The notes: a model not told the origin generated them from the letters alone. Positions 38,355 to 47,322 are shown, numbered from the stretch's first letter. The stretch is DNA of 64,000 nt from JAGNKE01 sp965230245 (GCA_965230245.1 OZ246000.1:682001-746000), one strand, 5' to 3'. Numbers and translations are program-made.

Positions 38355-39422
38355 ATGACACAAAACAAACCACAAACGGTTTCCATTATTGGTGCAGGCA
38401 TTATGGGCCTCATGTGCGCCTGTACCATAATCCGCAAAGCGCCTGACACCAAAATCACCATTTACGACCCTGCGGGCTTCCCTGCCGAGAATGCGAGCTT
38501 CATCGCCGGCGGCATGCTGGCACCGTATTGTGAACTGGATCATATGCCGCATGAATACGTAGCCCCGGGACTAAAAAGCATCGAAATCTGGAAAAAACTA
38601 TCAAAAAACGTATCGGATAGTTTCGAATTCTCAAGTAAGGGCAGCATTGTCCTTTCACATGATCAGGATCGCTACATGCTTGAAAGATTCAAGACCATGC
38701 TGCCTCCCGATAAAGTATGGACACACATCGCCAGACCTGAACTCCATGACCTTGAGCCGCACCTCACTTCACGTTTCTCCCACGGCCTGTTTGTCAAAAA
38801 TGAAGCCCATCTTCACCCGCAAAAAGCCATGAAGGTTTTATGCGACCAACTCGCCAAAACGTGCAACCTGAAAAAACAAGAAGCGCAACCTCATGACCTC
38901 AACACCGATATCATCATCGATTCACGCGGGTTCGGCGCACACAAGACACAGAAAAACCTTCGCGGCGTAAAAGGTGAAATCCTTCTGGTCAGAAACCCCG
39001 AATTCTCGCTCTCAAGACCCGTGCGTCTTATGCATCCGCGCTACCCGCTCTACATCGTTCCGCGGCACGATAACATCTTCATGATCGGCGCGACAATTGT
39101 CGAAACGGCCGATGACAATGTAAGCATGCGCTCTGGCCTAGAACTGATGAGCGCACTCTACAGCCTGCACCCCAGCTTTAGCGAAGCCGAAATTTTAAAA
39201 ATTCAGGCTGGAATTCGCCCCGCTTATCCTGATAATCTTCCCGCTATAACAAAAAATGAAAATGTCATTTCTGCCAACGGATTATTCCGTCACGGATATC
39301 TTCTGTCTCCGGCAATGGCGGAGTGCATATCGGATATGATATTTGAACAGGAAAACAGGTTTTCACATTTGTTCGTAAAGGAAACACAAGATGAAGATCA
39401 TATTGAACGGATCAGAGCATAA
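38355..39422 (+). CDS. thiO: glycine oxidase ThiO
   Basis: FAD-dependent oxidase that turns glycine into the imine needed for the thiazole ring of thiamine. The 355-residue product begins with a dinucleotide-binding motif (SIIGAGIMGLMCACTII) and later has PVRLMHPRYPLYIVPRHDN and GLFRHGYLLSPAMAE, typical of the DAO/ThiO family. It is the first gene after the TPP riboswitch. Its end overlaps the thiS start by 32 nt. ThiO rather than ThiH implies an aerobic pathway. Confidence 0.93.
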   Translation: MTQNKPQTVSIIGAGIMGLMCACTIIRKAPDTKITIYDPAGFPAENASFIAGGMLAPYCELDHMPHEYVAPGLKSIEIWKKLSKNVSDSFEFSSKGSIVLSHDQDRYMLERFKTMLPPDKVWTHIARPELHDLEPHLTSRFSHGLFVKNEAHLHPQKAMKVLCDQLAKTCNLKKQEAQPHDLNTDIIIDSRGFGAHKTQKNLRGVKGEILLVRNPEFSLSRPVRLMHPRYPLYIVPRHDNIFMIGATIVETADDNVSMRSGLELMSALYSLHPSFSEAEILKIQAGIRPAYPDNLPAITKNENVISANGLFRHGYLLSPAMAECISDMIFEQENRFSHLFVKETQDEDHIERIRA

Positions 39423-39591
39423 ACTGGATGCGCCCGTTGACGTCTCGAACCTCCTTGCCAACGAAGGATTTGCAGACAAACTGGTCGCCGTTGCCGTAAA
39501 CGGCACGTTTGTTCCCAAAGAAGCACACAAAGAAACAATATTGAATGACGGGGACAAAATTGAAATTGTCGCCCCCATGCAAGGCGGCTAG
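39391..39591 (+). CDS. thiS: sulfur carrier protein ThiS
   Basis: A 66-residue ubiquitin-fold protein ending in GG (APMQGG), where ThiF adenylates the terminal glycine and sulfur is loaded for thiazole synthesis. The start overlaps the thiO end, implying coupled translation. Confidence 0.95.
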   Translation: MKIILNGSEHKLDAPVDVSNLLANEGFADKLVAVAVNGTFVPKEAHKETILNDGDKIEIVAPMQGG

Positions 39592-39627
39592 CTTAAAATT
39601 TAGAACCTAAGAGCATCAGAGTAAAAA

Positions 39628-40425
39628 ATGGGAAAATCACTTTCCATCGGTGACACGATATTGCAATCCAGATTATTTTTGGGAACGGCTTCCTACCCCT
39701 CTCCCGATATTTTGCGCCAGAGTATACAAGCCGCAAAACCCGGCCTGATTACCGTGTCCCTTCGCCGCGAGAATGCTGCAGGCAAAGGACAGGATTTCTG
39801 GAACATCCTTAAAGGCTTCAATATCCCCGTCTTGCCGAATACTGCGGGCTGCTACGGCGTGCAGGAAGCGGTAACAACGGCTCAAATGGCACGTGAAGTC
39901 TTTGAAACCGATTGGATAAAGCTCGAAGTCATCGGTGATGACTACACACTACAGCCCGACCCGTACAACCTCCTGAAAGCTGCGGAAGAGCTTATCGAAA
40001 AAGACTTTCGCATCTTCCCCTACATGACAGAGGATTTAATACTGGCAAAGAAACTCTCGGAAATCGGATGCGACATTCTCATGCCGTGGGGTGCTCCGAT
40101 CGGATCGGCACGCGGCCTGAACAACACCTACGAACTGCAACTTCTTCGCGAACGCTTCCCCGAAAAAACCCTCGTGGTCGATGCAGGGATAGGCGCCCCA
40201 TCCCATGCAGCCGCAGCCATGGAGATGGGCTATGATGCCGTCCTACTGAACACCGCCGTGGCCAAAGCTGGCAACCCCGTAGAAATGGCCAGCGCCTTCG
40301 CAAAATCAATCGAAGCGGGTCGCCAAGCCTATCTTGCGGGAATCATCAAACCACAAGACAGCGCAAGCGCATCAACTCCGCTGATCGATAAACCCTTCTG
40401 GCATCAGGAGACAGATCAAAACTAA
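39628..40425 (+). CDS. thiG: thiazole synthase ThiG
   Basis: ThiG builds the thiazole phosphate from DXP, dehydroglycine and ThiS-thiocarboxylate. The 265-residue product carries RLFLGTASYPSPDILRQSI, the Schiff-base lysine in DWIKLEVIGDD, PYMTEDLILAKKLSEIGCD, MPWGAPIGSARGLNN and VDAGIGAPSHAA, all family hallmarks. It follows thiS by 36 bp. Confidence 0.96.
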   Translation: MGKSLSIGDTILQSRLFLGTASYPSPDILRQSIQAAKPGLITVSLRRENAAGKGQDFWNILKGFNIPVLPNTAGCYGVQEAVTTAQMAREVFETDWIKLEVIGDDYTLQPDPYNLLKAAEELIEKDFRIFPYMTEDLILAKKLSEIGCDILMPWGAPIGSARGLNNTYELQLLRERFPEKTLVVDAGIGAPSHAAAAMEMGYDAVLLNTAVAKAGNPVEMASAFAKSIEAGRQAYLAGIIKPQDSASASTPLIDKPFWHQETDQN

Positions 40426-40489
40426 AAAAAACTAAAAAGCGCTTAGCATAAGAAGACCAGGGAAACACAGGTAAGACAGAGAGAAGAAA

Positions 40490-41590
40490 ATGGAACGGTA
40501 CATCAGGCAACTCAGCCTCCCCGAAATGGACTTGCTCAAACAGGAAAAACTCGGGAACACGTCAGTATTGATGATCGGTGCCGGAGGACTGGGTGCGGCA
40601 GCCCTACCCTATCTGGCGGGTGCAGGGATCGGGAAAATCACGATTATGGACCGCGACACCGTGGATATCTCCAACCTCCATCGCCAAATCCTCTATAAGA
40701 CTGCGGATATCGGCAAAGGCAAGGCACAGCTGACTGCCGACCACTTACGCGCAATCAACCCCGAAATCGAAGTGATTGCCATCAACGAGAAGCTGACCGA
40801 AGAGAACATGGATCAGTTTTGCGACGGGCACGATCTTCTGATCGATGGAACAGACAACTTCAAAAGCAAATCCCTGCTGAACGAAGCATCTATAAAATTT
40901 CAAACACCCCTACTCTCGGCAAGCGTCAACCGCTTCGAAGCTCAAATCGGGATATACAACGGCGCTCAGAATAATGCAGCGTGTTATCACTGCGTTTTTC
41001 CACAACTCCCCGAACAAGCAATGAACTGCAGCGAAGCGGGTCTCTTTGGAACGTCAGCCGGCCTCACAGGACTACATCAAGCCAATATCGCCTTATTGTA
41101 CTTAACTGGCATAGGCGGCATAGAATCAGGCGACTTCATACAGCTTGATTTCAAAACGCTCCGAATGGAAAAATTAAAGGCCCCCAAAAATCAAAACTGC
41201 CCGTACTGCAAACTAAGCGAAACAGGCGAGACAGTTACCCACAGCCGACAAACCCAAAATAACACCACAATATCAACAGGATCAAAGACAACCATGATAG
41301 AAGCAAAAATCATCGATCTTTCAGATCTCAGCAGCGACAACCTGCTGATCATCGACGTCAGACAGCCCGAAGAACTTCAAGCCGACCCCGTCGCTGATTT
41401 AGTGGAACAAGAATACCTCAACATCCCCTTGCCGGAGCTTCCTGCACGTGTTGGGGAACTTCCCGAAGGGCGCACACTGGCTCTTTTATGCGCCGCCAAT
41501 GTACGAAGCAAACAGGGCGCAGAATACCTGATCGCCCGCGGCTTCGAAGACGTCTGTGTCTTGAATAAATTCTCTCTCGGAAAAAAGTAA
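40490..41590 (+). CDS. thiF: ThiF/MoeB-type adenylyltransferase with C-terminal rhodanese domain
   Basis: The 366-residue protein starts with an E1-like nucleotide-binding fold (MIGAGGLGAAALPYLAGAG, MDRDTVDISNLHRQIL) and two zinc-binding cysteine pairs (ACYHC region and NCPYC). This part adenylates the C-terminal glycine of ThiS. A linker at 240-270 leads to a rhodanese domain (LLIIDVRQPEELQ) whose loop LLCAANVRSKQGA holds the persulfide cysteine. The fusion can both activate ThiS and deliver sulfur. It may also serve MoaD. Last gene of the operon; a terminator follows. Confidence 0.93.
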   Translation: MERYIRQLSLPEMDLLKQEKLGNTSVLMIGAGGLGAAALPYLAGAGIGKITIMDRDTVDISNLHRQILYKTADIGKGKAQLTADHLRAINPEIEVIAINEKLTEENMDQFCDGHDLLIDGTDNFKSKSLLNEASIKFQTPLLSASVNRFEAQIGIYNGAQNNAACYHCVFPQLPEQAMNCSEAGLFGTSAGLTGLHQANIALLYLTGIGGIESGDFIQLDFKTLRMEKLKAPKNQNCPYCKLSETGETVTHSRQTQNNTTISTGSKTTMIEAKIIDLSDLSSDNLLIIDVRQPEELQADPVADLVEQEYLNIPLPELPARVGELPEGRTLALLCAANVRSKQGAEYLIARGFEDVCVLNKFSLGKK

Positions 41591-41618
41591 GCGTAAAAGC
41601 ACCGAATTGAAAAAAAAC

Positions 41619-41652
41619 AAGAGTGCCTACGAGTAATCAGGCACTCTTTTTC
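41619..41652. terminator. bidirectional terminator between thiF and the glutamate-synthase-like gene
   Basis: A perfect 10-bp stem AAGAGTGCCT / AGGCACTCTT (41619-41628, 41639-41648) is followed by T on the plus strand and by a run of eight T on the reverse strand. One arm lies inside the last codons of the convergent gene; its stop codon sits at the loop edge. Confidence 0.88.
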
Positions 41653-43154
41653 ATCGGCTTAAGAACCTCGGGACGCGGGTACAGCACGTTCATCGGCACG
41701 GAACGCCCGTCCTCCTGAACCACCCGTACGTGATGGCGACGCAACTGACGCGGCTCAGCCACACCGCAAGAGTGTGCAATCACCTCCACCTCATGTACAA
41801 GGTTCTTGTGATAATTTGCAACCTTCACCGCCTTATCCTCGGGGTTAAGCCCGCTCTGAAGATGTTTGTTGTGCGTTGTGATACCCGTAGGGCACGTATT
41901 CTTGTTACAACGAAGCGCCTGAATACAGCCTAAAGAGAACATAAAGCCTCGCGCAGTTGTGATAAAGTCAGCGCCCGCGCAAATCGCCCAAGCCACACCG
42001 GCAGGCGTGATAAGCTTTCCTGATGCAATAATCGGAATACGCTCGCGTAATCCATATTTATGCAATGTATCAGAAACAAGCGGCAACGCCTCCTTCAGCA
42101 CAAGCCCAACATTATCCATCAAGGACATCGGCGCAGCACCGGTTCCCCCGTCGCCCCCGTCAATCGTAATGAAGTCAGGCGCGCTTTCGATTCCGCGTTT
42201 ATGGATTTCAAGACACATCTCTTCAAGCCATTCGGAATCACCTACCACGGTTTTAAACCCTGTCGGCTTACCGCTGACCTCTCTGATATGGTGAATAAAG
42301 TCCAGAAGCTCGGAAACGTTACTGACCTCAGGATGCCTGTTTGGAGAGATAGATGCTTTCCCCGCTTCAATCCCTCTGATCTCGGCAATCTCTGCACTGA
42401 CCTTAGCACCGGGTAACAGCCCGCCCTTCCCCGGCTTCGCACCTTGGGAAAGCTTAAGCTCAATCATTTTGACCTGTTCATGCGCTGCGATGTCTCTGAG
42501 TTTTTCATCGGAGAAATTGCCCTGCTCGTCCCGCACACCGTATTTCGCCGTTCCGATCTGGAAAACCACATCCGCGCCGCCTTCAAGGTGAAATGGAGAC
42601 AAACCACCTTCCCCTGTATTGATCCAGCATCCGGCTAACTTTGCCCCTTTTGAAAGTGCGCGCACGGCAGGTTTGGAAATCGCACCGTAACTCATCCCGG
42701 AAATATTAAAAAAAGACGTTGCAGTATAAGGCTGAGCGCAATAAGGCCCGATCGTCATGGGCTGCGTATGTGCAACATCACGATCCAAAGGCGGAAAAGC
42801 AGAATTCACAAAGATATAGTTACCGACAGCGGTCAAAGACTTCGTCGATCCGAATGATACCGTATTTCCCTTATCCTTGCCCGCACGGTAAACCCATTCC
42901 CGCTCGGCACGGTTAAACGGCATTTCCTCGCGATCCATCGCAAAGAAATACTGCCTGAAAAATTCGCCCAAGAACTGGAAGAGATACCGGAACCGCCCCA
43001 GAACGGGGTAATTGTGCCTAATTGCATCCTTATTTTGCGTGGCATCGATAAAATACATAACGATTACGGCCAGAACTGCCAGCCCTGCAGCAATAATAAA
43101 AAGCGATGCAAATACCTGCATCCCGGAAGCAACCCATTCGGAAAAGCTAGTCAT
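41637..43154 (-). CDS. membrane-anchored FMN-binding glutamate synthase-like protein
   Basis: The 505-residue product has one N-terminal membrane helix (MQVFASLFIIAAGLAVLAVI) and a domain homologous to the FMN/Fe-S half of GltB: SGMSYGAISKPAVRALSKGA, NTGEGGLSPFH, QGAKPGKGGLLPG, ITIDGGDGGTGAAP and the iron-sulfur motif CIQALRCNKNTCPTG. The glutaminase domain of true glutamate synthase is missing. Such stand-alone proteins are common but their reaction is not settled; an FMN/Fe-S oxidoreductase at the inner membrane is safe. It is monocistronic. Confidence 0.92.
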   Translation of the reverse strand: MTSFSEWVASGMQVFASLFIIAAGLAVLAVIVMYFIDATQNKDAIRHNYPVLGRFRYLFQFLGEFFRQYFFAMDREEMPFNRAEREWVYRAGKDKGNTVSFGSTKSLTAVGNYIFVNSAFPPLDRDVAHTQPMTIGPYCAQPYTATSFFNISGMSYGAISKPAVRALSKGAKLAGCWINTGEGGLSPFHLEGGADVVFQIGTAKYGVRDEQGNFSDEKLRDIAAHEQVKMIELKLSQGAKPGKGGLLPGAKVSAEIAEIRGIEAGKASISPNRHPEVSNVSELLDFIHHIREVSGKPTGFKTVVGDSEWLEEMCLEIHKRGIESAPDFITIDGGDGGTGAAPMSLMDNVGLVLKEALPLVSDTLHKYGLRERIPIIASGKLITPAGVAWAICAGADFITTARGFMFSLGCIQALRCNKNTCPTGITTHNKHLQSGLNPEDKAVKVANYHKNLVHEVEVIAHSCGVAEPRQLRRHHVRVVQEDGRSVPMNVLYPRPEVLKPMKKSA

Positions 43155-43271
43155 GAAAACCCGTTCCTAACAAAGCGGTTTAAAACAAAATCGTGCGCAA
43201 TCTAACCTACACGGCCAAGAAAGAAAACACCTCATTTTTGCATGACAGACCCGCAAAGAACAGTGCCCTAA

Positions 43272-43304
43272 AAAGAACTTTGGCGGCTCGAAAAAGCCGC
43301 CAAA
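43272..43304 (-). terminator. terminator downstream of the 48-aa gene
   Basis: A perfect 10-bp stem TTTGGCGGCT / AGCCGCCAAA (43279-43288, 43295-43304), followed on the reverse strand by TTCTTTTTA. It lies about 60 bp after the stop of the small gene at 43365 and before the glutamate-synthase-like gene. Confidence 0.8.
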
Positions 43305-43364
43305 ACTAAAAAATATGTCAAAAAAATCTTTTTTAACGAATACGCAGTTTTTTTAGATTAAAGA

Positions 43365-43511
43365 TTACTCCTCATCTTCCTCCAGCGCATCCTTTGTCAA
43401 TAACCGTCCCCGGTTATCATTTGAGGTACGCTTGAGAACTTTCGGTATTGTGCGCTCAACCTCATCAGGTACGAACATCACGCCTCCAGAAGCAGATGCA
43501 TAAGCTCTCAT
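43365..43511 (-). CDS. small conserved-looking protein, 48 aa
   Basis: A short gene with an excellent GGGAGG Shine-Dalgarno 6 nt before ATG. The product begins MRAYASASGGVMFVPDEVER, continues TIPKVLKRTSNDNRGRLLT and ends in an acidic tail EDEE. No signal peptide or membrane helix. A dedicated terminator follows, which together with the ribosome site argues for a real gene. No family recognised. Confidence 0.72.
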   Translation of the reverse strand: MRAYASASGGVMFVPDEVERTIPKVLKRTSNDNRGRLLTKDALEEDEE

Positions 43512-43576
43512 GTTTTCCTCCCTTCGCATTGCATTTTGAATCAATACATTTCAGAAAATATGAGAAAGCATAAGAC

Positions 43577-43667
43577 ATTTCCCCCTCACAAAACAAATAA
43601 ACGATGCGCTGCACAGCACAAATAATGTGCTGCGCCTGCTAAGGAATATCTATAATGAGGGGGAAAT
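43577..43667. repeat. 91-bp element bounded by perfect 12-bp inverted repeats
   Basis: ATTTCCCCCTCA (43577-43588) and TGAGGGGGAAAT (43656-43667) are perfect inverted repeats enclosing 67 bp. Inside is a second dyad CAGCAC-N7-GTGCTG (around 43613-43632). It lies just downstream of the cold-shock gene on its transcribed strand. It could be a structured 3' UTR, a small RNA or a miniature transposable element. No target duplication was seen. Confidence 0.65.
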
Positions 43668-43691
43668 AAAAATCGGTAAAATTCTAAAAAA

Positions 43692-43901
43692 TTAGTCTAC
43701 GGCTTTAAGATTACCGGCAGCTTTTTTGCCACGGTTTTCCTGAATTTCGTAGCCAACCTTCTGGCCTTCATTCAAAGTTGACATACCGGCAGCTTCAACT
43801 GCAGAGATATGAACAAAAACATCGGCACCGCCCTCATCAGGGACGATAAAGCCAAAGCCTTTTGTTGGGTTAAACCATTTAACGGTTCCTGTTTGTTCCA
43901 T
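43692..43901 (-). CDS. cold-shock domain protein (CspA family)
   Basis: A 69-residue OB-fold RNA/DNA chaperone starting MEQTGTVKWFNPTKGFGFI with RNP1 KGFGFI and RNP2 VFVHIS. A TTG 15 nt upstream opens the frame further, but its GGAG is the Shine-Dalgarno of the ATG at 43901. Family members melt RNA secondary structure. A long AT-rich region upstream could hold a cold-responsive 5' UTR. Confidence 0.95.
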   Translation of the reverse strand: MEQTGTVKWFNPTKGFGFIVPDEGGADVFVHISAVEAAGMSTLNEGQKVGYEIQENRGKKAAGNLKAVD

Positions 43902-44166
43902 AATTTTGGACTCCAAGCTTAGTAAAAGTAAGACCTAGTAAAATACAGACGCCTACAATGAATAAGCATGCACTCCAAAAGATCACATGCACCATTTAAA
44001 GACTTTTCAGATAGACTGCAAGAAATTCTATTCATTTCAAAGAAATAACAAAAGCGTAAAAAATACTATGTTTTGATCCAAGCTGTTCATATCACTAAAA
44101 AAAACTGCTATTGTCTAAAAAGAAAGTTTTTCTGACCCCTTATGATGATACCTGAAAGTTTCAACT

Positions 44167-44706
44167 ATGAATAAAGGCGTTGATGTCCTCGAGCGGTCCG
44201 TTATACCGTCCGGCAAGGTCTTCATTAAAGCAGGAGAAGAAAACTCTCGTGCCTATGTCATACAAACGGGCAAAGTCATCTCGTTCACCGAAATCAATGG
44301 CCGCCGCGTCGATGTGAAGGAGCATGGCCCGGGAACGATCATAGGAGAACTTTGCCTGATGGTCGAAGCGCCGCCGAGTTTAAATTATGAAACGACAATG
44401 GCCACGACTGTTGTCACCATTACAAGACAGGATTTTCAGAAACGCCTGACCCGCGTCGATAAAACGGTCTCGAAAATCCTGAGTCACGCAGTCGAAAAAC
44501 TCACCGAAATAGAAAAGGAAACGACCGAAGAGGCCATTCGCCGCTCGGAAATAGACGTAACAGCTCAGGCTCTCGTAACAGGGTTGATCAAGCAGCAAAA
44601 ACTCACTCTGGAAGAGGAAGAATACCACGAAAGAAAACTTCTACCCGTCATCAATGATATGATCAAAGCGATTAAAACGTTCAAAGAAGAAATAAAAAAC
44701 AAGTAA
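44167..44706 (+). CDS. cyclic-nucleotide-binding domain protein without DNA-binding domain
   Basis: The 179-residue protein has an N-terminal cNMP-binding beta-roll (about residues 10-110; IPSGKVFIKAGEENSRAYVI, VKEHGPGTIIGELCLMVEAP). A charged helical C-terminus follows instead of the Crp winged helix. The phosphate-binding G-E-L region is present, but the Arg usual for cAMP contact is not obvious, so the ligand is open. It may regulate a partner protein. It stands alone, divergent from the cold-shock gene. Confidence 0.85.
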   Translation: MNKGVDVLERSVIPSGKVFIKAGEENSRAYVIQTGKVISFTEINGRRVDVKEHGPGTIIGELCLMVEAPPSLNYETTMATTVVTITRQDFQKRLTRVDKTVSKILSHAVEKLTEIEKETTEEAIRRSEIDVTAQALVTGLIKQQKLTLEEEEYHERKLLPVINDMIKAIKTFKEEIKNK

Positions 44707-44875
44707 TTTCAATATCTTAAAGTCAACCCGACACCTTAAGTTTTTATCAACCGGAAAAAGTCTATAATATAAAGGCTGCGTTTTCGGCGTAGCCATACAC
44801 GCCTGCTGTTTAACACGCGTATAAAATTCCCGTCCTGCGTTAGCCCCTTTTCGGCAAAACTTCGATAGAAAAAAG

Positions 44876-45571
44876 ATGGACAGCAAAACAGTCAATAAAG
44901 CTATTCGTGAAAAAATCCGCCCCGTGCTGCAGGAGCACGGCTTTTCCCATTTCACGGACAGAAACAGCTGGCGCTTCTCCAAAAACCACATCGATGTTGT
45001 AAACTTTCAGTCTTTCAATACCTACATGGCAGACGGTCTCGGCTGCACAACCTTCTCTTTTGCGGTAAATATCGGCTGCTATCACAAGGCTCTGCCTTTG
45101 ATCCGTCATGGCAATATAAAACATAATAGTGACGATGAATTGCTACCCGAAGAATTTAGATGTCCGTTCCGAGCCTCACTGATACGCAGCATAGAACAAT
45201 GGCTGCCAGGCCTGATCCCGCGCAAATTCAAACGCCCCGAAATTTGGTATATCTCGCCTGAAGGAGAATACATGCATGCTGCACTTGATGATGCGCTTAT
45301 CCAGATCGAGGAGTTCGCAATGCCTTGGTTCACCCGCTTGCACGATGACAGTTACGTTATGGATTTGCTGCAGCATAAAGACGAAGATATGATTGAATTA
45401 TGGGGCTTCGGAGCAAACCCCTCACCGATGCGTTCTTATCTGACGGGTTATTTCGCGATGCACATGGGTGAGAACGAACTGGCGAAAACCTACCTTGAGG
45501 CTGTCTTAAACGCCGATACATTCGAGGACGAAAAAGACATCATCAAAAAAGATATCAAAAATCTGGACTGA
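44876..45571 (+). CDS. DUF4304-like protein
   Basis: The 231-residue soluble protein starts MDSKTVNKAIREKIRPVLQE with HGFSHF, then NSWRFSKNHIDVVNFQSF. This resembles the DUF4304 pattern (a helix ending in P-x-L-x-x-x-G-F, then a hydrophobic strand with N-x-Q). The C-terminal half is helical and TPR-like (GYFAMHMGENELAKTYLEAV). No catalytic residues are evident. Function unknown. Confidence 0.65.
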   Translation: MDSKTVNKAIREKIRPVLQEHGFSHFTDRNSWRFSKNHIDVVNFQSFNTYMADGLGCTTFSFAVNIGCYHKALPLIRHGNIKHNSDDELLPEEFRCPFRASLIRSIEQWLPGLIPRKFKRPEIWYISPEGEYMHAALDDALIQIEEFAMPWFTRLHDDSYVMDLLQHKDEDMIELWGFGANPSPMRSYLTGYFAMHMGENELAKTYLEAVLNADTFEDEKDIIKKDIKNLD

Positions 45572-45572
45572 T

Positions 45573-45818
45573 TTATTCCGCTCGCTCCTCTGTCACGCCG
45601 ACATCCTTGCTCTCTTTTTGAACACGCCACTGAGACACGCGTGTCAAAACGGCAATAAACACCGAACCAAGCAGAAGTACAACAAATGTCACGACAACTT
45701 TGGCAAAAGACTGTCCGGAGATCGCATCGGGAAACCAGATATACATCAAGGTCACAGCCATCAAGCTCACCACCATCAATGAGCTGATCACCACAATATA
45801 GGTCGGAACTTTTTGCAT
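45573..45818 (-). CDS. small membrane protein with two helices
   Basis: The 81-residue product has two hydrophobic segments (YIVVISSLMVVSLMAVTLMY and VVVTFVVLLLGSVFIAVL) and a charged C-terminus (RVQKESKDVGVTEERAE). It is convergent with the DUF4304-like gene, only 1 bp between stops. No family recognised; an inner-membrane protein of unknown role. Confidence 0.7.
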   Translation of the reverse strand: MQKVPTYIVVISSLMVVSLMAVTLMYIWFPDAISGQSFAKVVVTFVVLLLGSVFIAVLTRVSQWRVQKESKDVGVTEERAE

Positions 45819-45931
45819 AAGAAACCCTTTTTTTGTGTAAAGACAACTCTTTAGTCAGCCGTAGTGTACCACGGAACTGCATACGAAACGTTAACGGGAT
45901 GTCGTTAAAGAAAAATCAAAAAGTAAGGAAA

Positions 45932-46657
45932 TTACTGGTTACCAAGCCCGGGAACAGGAGGTTGCGTTTCGGGAGCGACATCCGGCGCCAACCCCGGTGC
46001 AGGCGCAACGGGAACAGGCAACAGACTATGGTAACCGCCATTAGAGCCCTGCTCGAAATCAATACCCTGCCCCACACGCTGCTCGGCACCAAGAGAAACG
46101 GCAATAATGTTCTCGATATCAATCGTCAGCTGATCTCCGGGCCTCCCCGTTGCCAAATGTCCGATTTCATTGGCGACAACGCCTTCAACAGATACGGGGT
46201 GCGTCTGCCCGTTCGCATCAAAATACTGCGCACCTTGTAAATAATCAGTACCCAACTCGATCCTGAGCGGATAATTGCGCCCTTCTATACTGGCAAAAGC
46301 AGTATTAGCACCGTTTTGAACCGTGCCGTCAAATGGACGGTCATGTTGTGCGATAACAAATTTGTGATCATCACCCATCACGCCGGCATCCGCTAGAACC
46401 TGCGCTATACCCGAACGTTCGTAAAGATCGCGGCGGGAGGCGATATCCCTCAATAGGTCTTGGCCGGAGAGAGTTTCAGGAATAATCTGCCCGCTGTCCG
46501 GATCCAAACGGGCATAATCGAACGAAGCGCGCTCCAGATGATCAAGAAACGTTTCGACACGAACCTTCAGATCGCGGTCAGAAATATCCAACTCGATGTG
46601 ATCTCTCCATCGAATCTGTCCGTCTAAATCTAGGGATGGTGCTCCTGAACTGCCCAT
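45932..46657 (-). CDS. M91/effector-metallopeptidase-like protein with altered zinc motif
   Basis: The 241-residue product has no signal peptide and a proline-rich C-terminus (PVPVAPAPGLAPDVAPETQP). The central part, VEGVVANEIGHLATGRPGDQ followed by IENIIAVSLGAEQRVG, has the layout of M91-type effector peptidases. There H-E-x-x-H is followed by an acidic helix and an L-G-x-x-x-R segment. Here the first histidine is asparagine (N-E-I-G-H), so it is either inactive or not a zinc enzyme. The resemblance is weak and is offered as a lead only. Start ATG preceded by GGGTG. Confidence 0.6.
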   Translation of the reverse strand: MGSSGAPSLDLDGQIRWRDHIELDISDRDLKVRVETFLDHLERASFDYARLDPDSGQIIPETLSGQDLLRDIASRRDLYERSGIAQVLADAGVMGDDHKFVIAQHDRPFDGTVQNGANTAFASIEGRNYPLRIELGTDYLQGAQYFDANGQTHPVSVEGVVANEIGHLATGRPGDQLTIDIENIIAVSLGAEQRVGQGIDFEQGSNGGYHSLLPVPVAPAPGLAPDVAPETQPPVPGLGNQ

Positions 46658-46781
46658 ATTTCACCCGTTTATTATCTTTTTTGCAATTTTATATGGTTTT
46701 CCCTCCTTATGCAAAAAAAATGTCACCTCACCACACACCCAATATTATGAAAACGGATTAAAGATATGATATTTTAACCGT

Positions 46782-47288
46782 ATGAAAGGCGAATTCGACA
46801 AATTCTCGAACCTGACCGTCCGCGAAATCACATCCGCTGACTGGGAAGCCTATGCCGACTATTACATGGATTTATCCGATCCCGCACACTATCACGGTTT
46901 TCTTGATGATAGAGACCTCGAAAACCCGCAAACCTGGCAAACGATGCTTGAAAATACAGCCGATCGGGATGACTTTGTCATGTTCGGCCTCTGGGACGAC
47001 GACAAAATGATCGGACAGACAGCTATTACATTCTTGCCAAAAGAAGACCGTACAATTGCTTTACTAGCAGGTTCGGAAATCGCCGACGGCTATCGCGGCC
47101 GCCGCCTAGTCGATAAACTCTATCAGGCGCGCATGGAATATCTGCAGCAAAACGGCTTTGACGGGGAGATCAGAACAACAATAAGACCGGATAACACCCG
47201 CTCAAAAACCGCAGCAAACCGCAACGGCTTCATCCCAACGGGGATACAGGACGAACACGGTTACGATATTTTTGTGCCTGAGAGCTGA
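46782..47288 (+). CDS. GNAT-family N-acetyltransferase
   Basis: The 168-residue product has the GNAT layout: an N-terminal LTVREITSADWEAYADYYMD, a central beta-strand pair (FVMFGLWDDDKMIGQTAITF), the acetyl-CoA pyrophosphate loop seen as DGYRGRRLVDKLYQARM, and TIRPDNTRSKTAANRNGFIP in the last third. The substrate is unknown. It is monocistronic and convergent with the SnoaL-like gene. Confidence 0.85.
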   Translation: MKGEFDKFSNLTVREITSADWEAYADYYMDLSDPAHYHGFLDDRDLENPQTWQTMLENTADRDDFVMFGLWDDDKMIGQTAITFLPKEDRTIALLAGSEIADGYRGRRLVDKLYQARMEYLQQNGFDGEIRTTIRPDNTRSKTAANRNGFIPTGIQDEHGYDIFVPES

Positions 47289-47322
47289 CGCCTTTGCTTA
47301 AAAATATCAATAAGAAACATAA

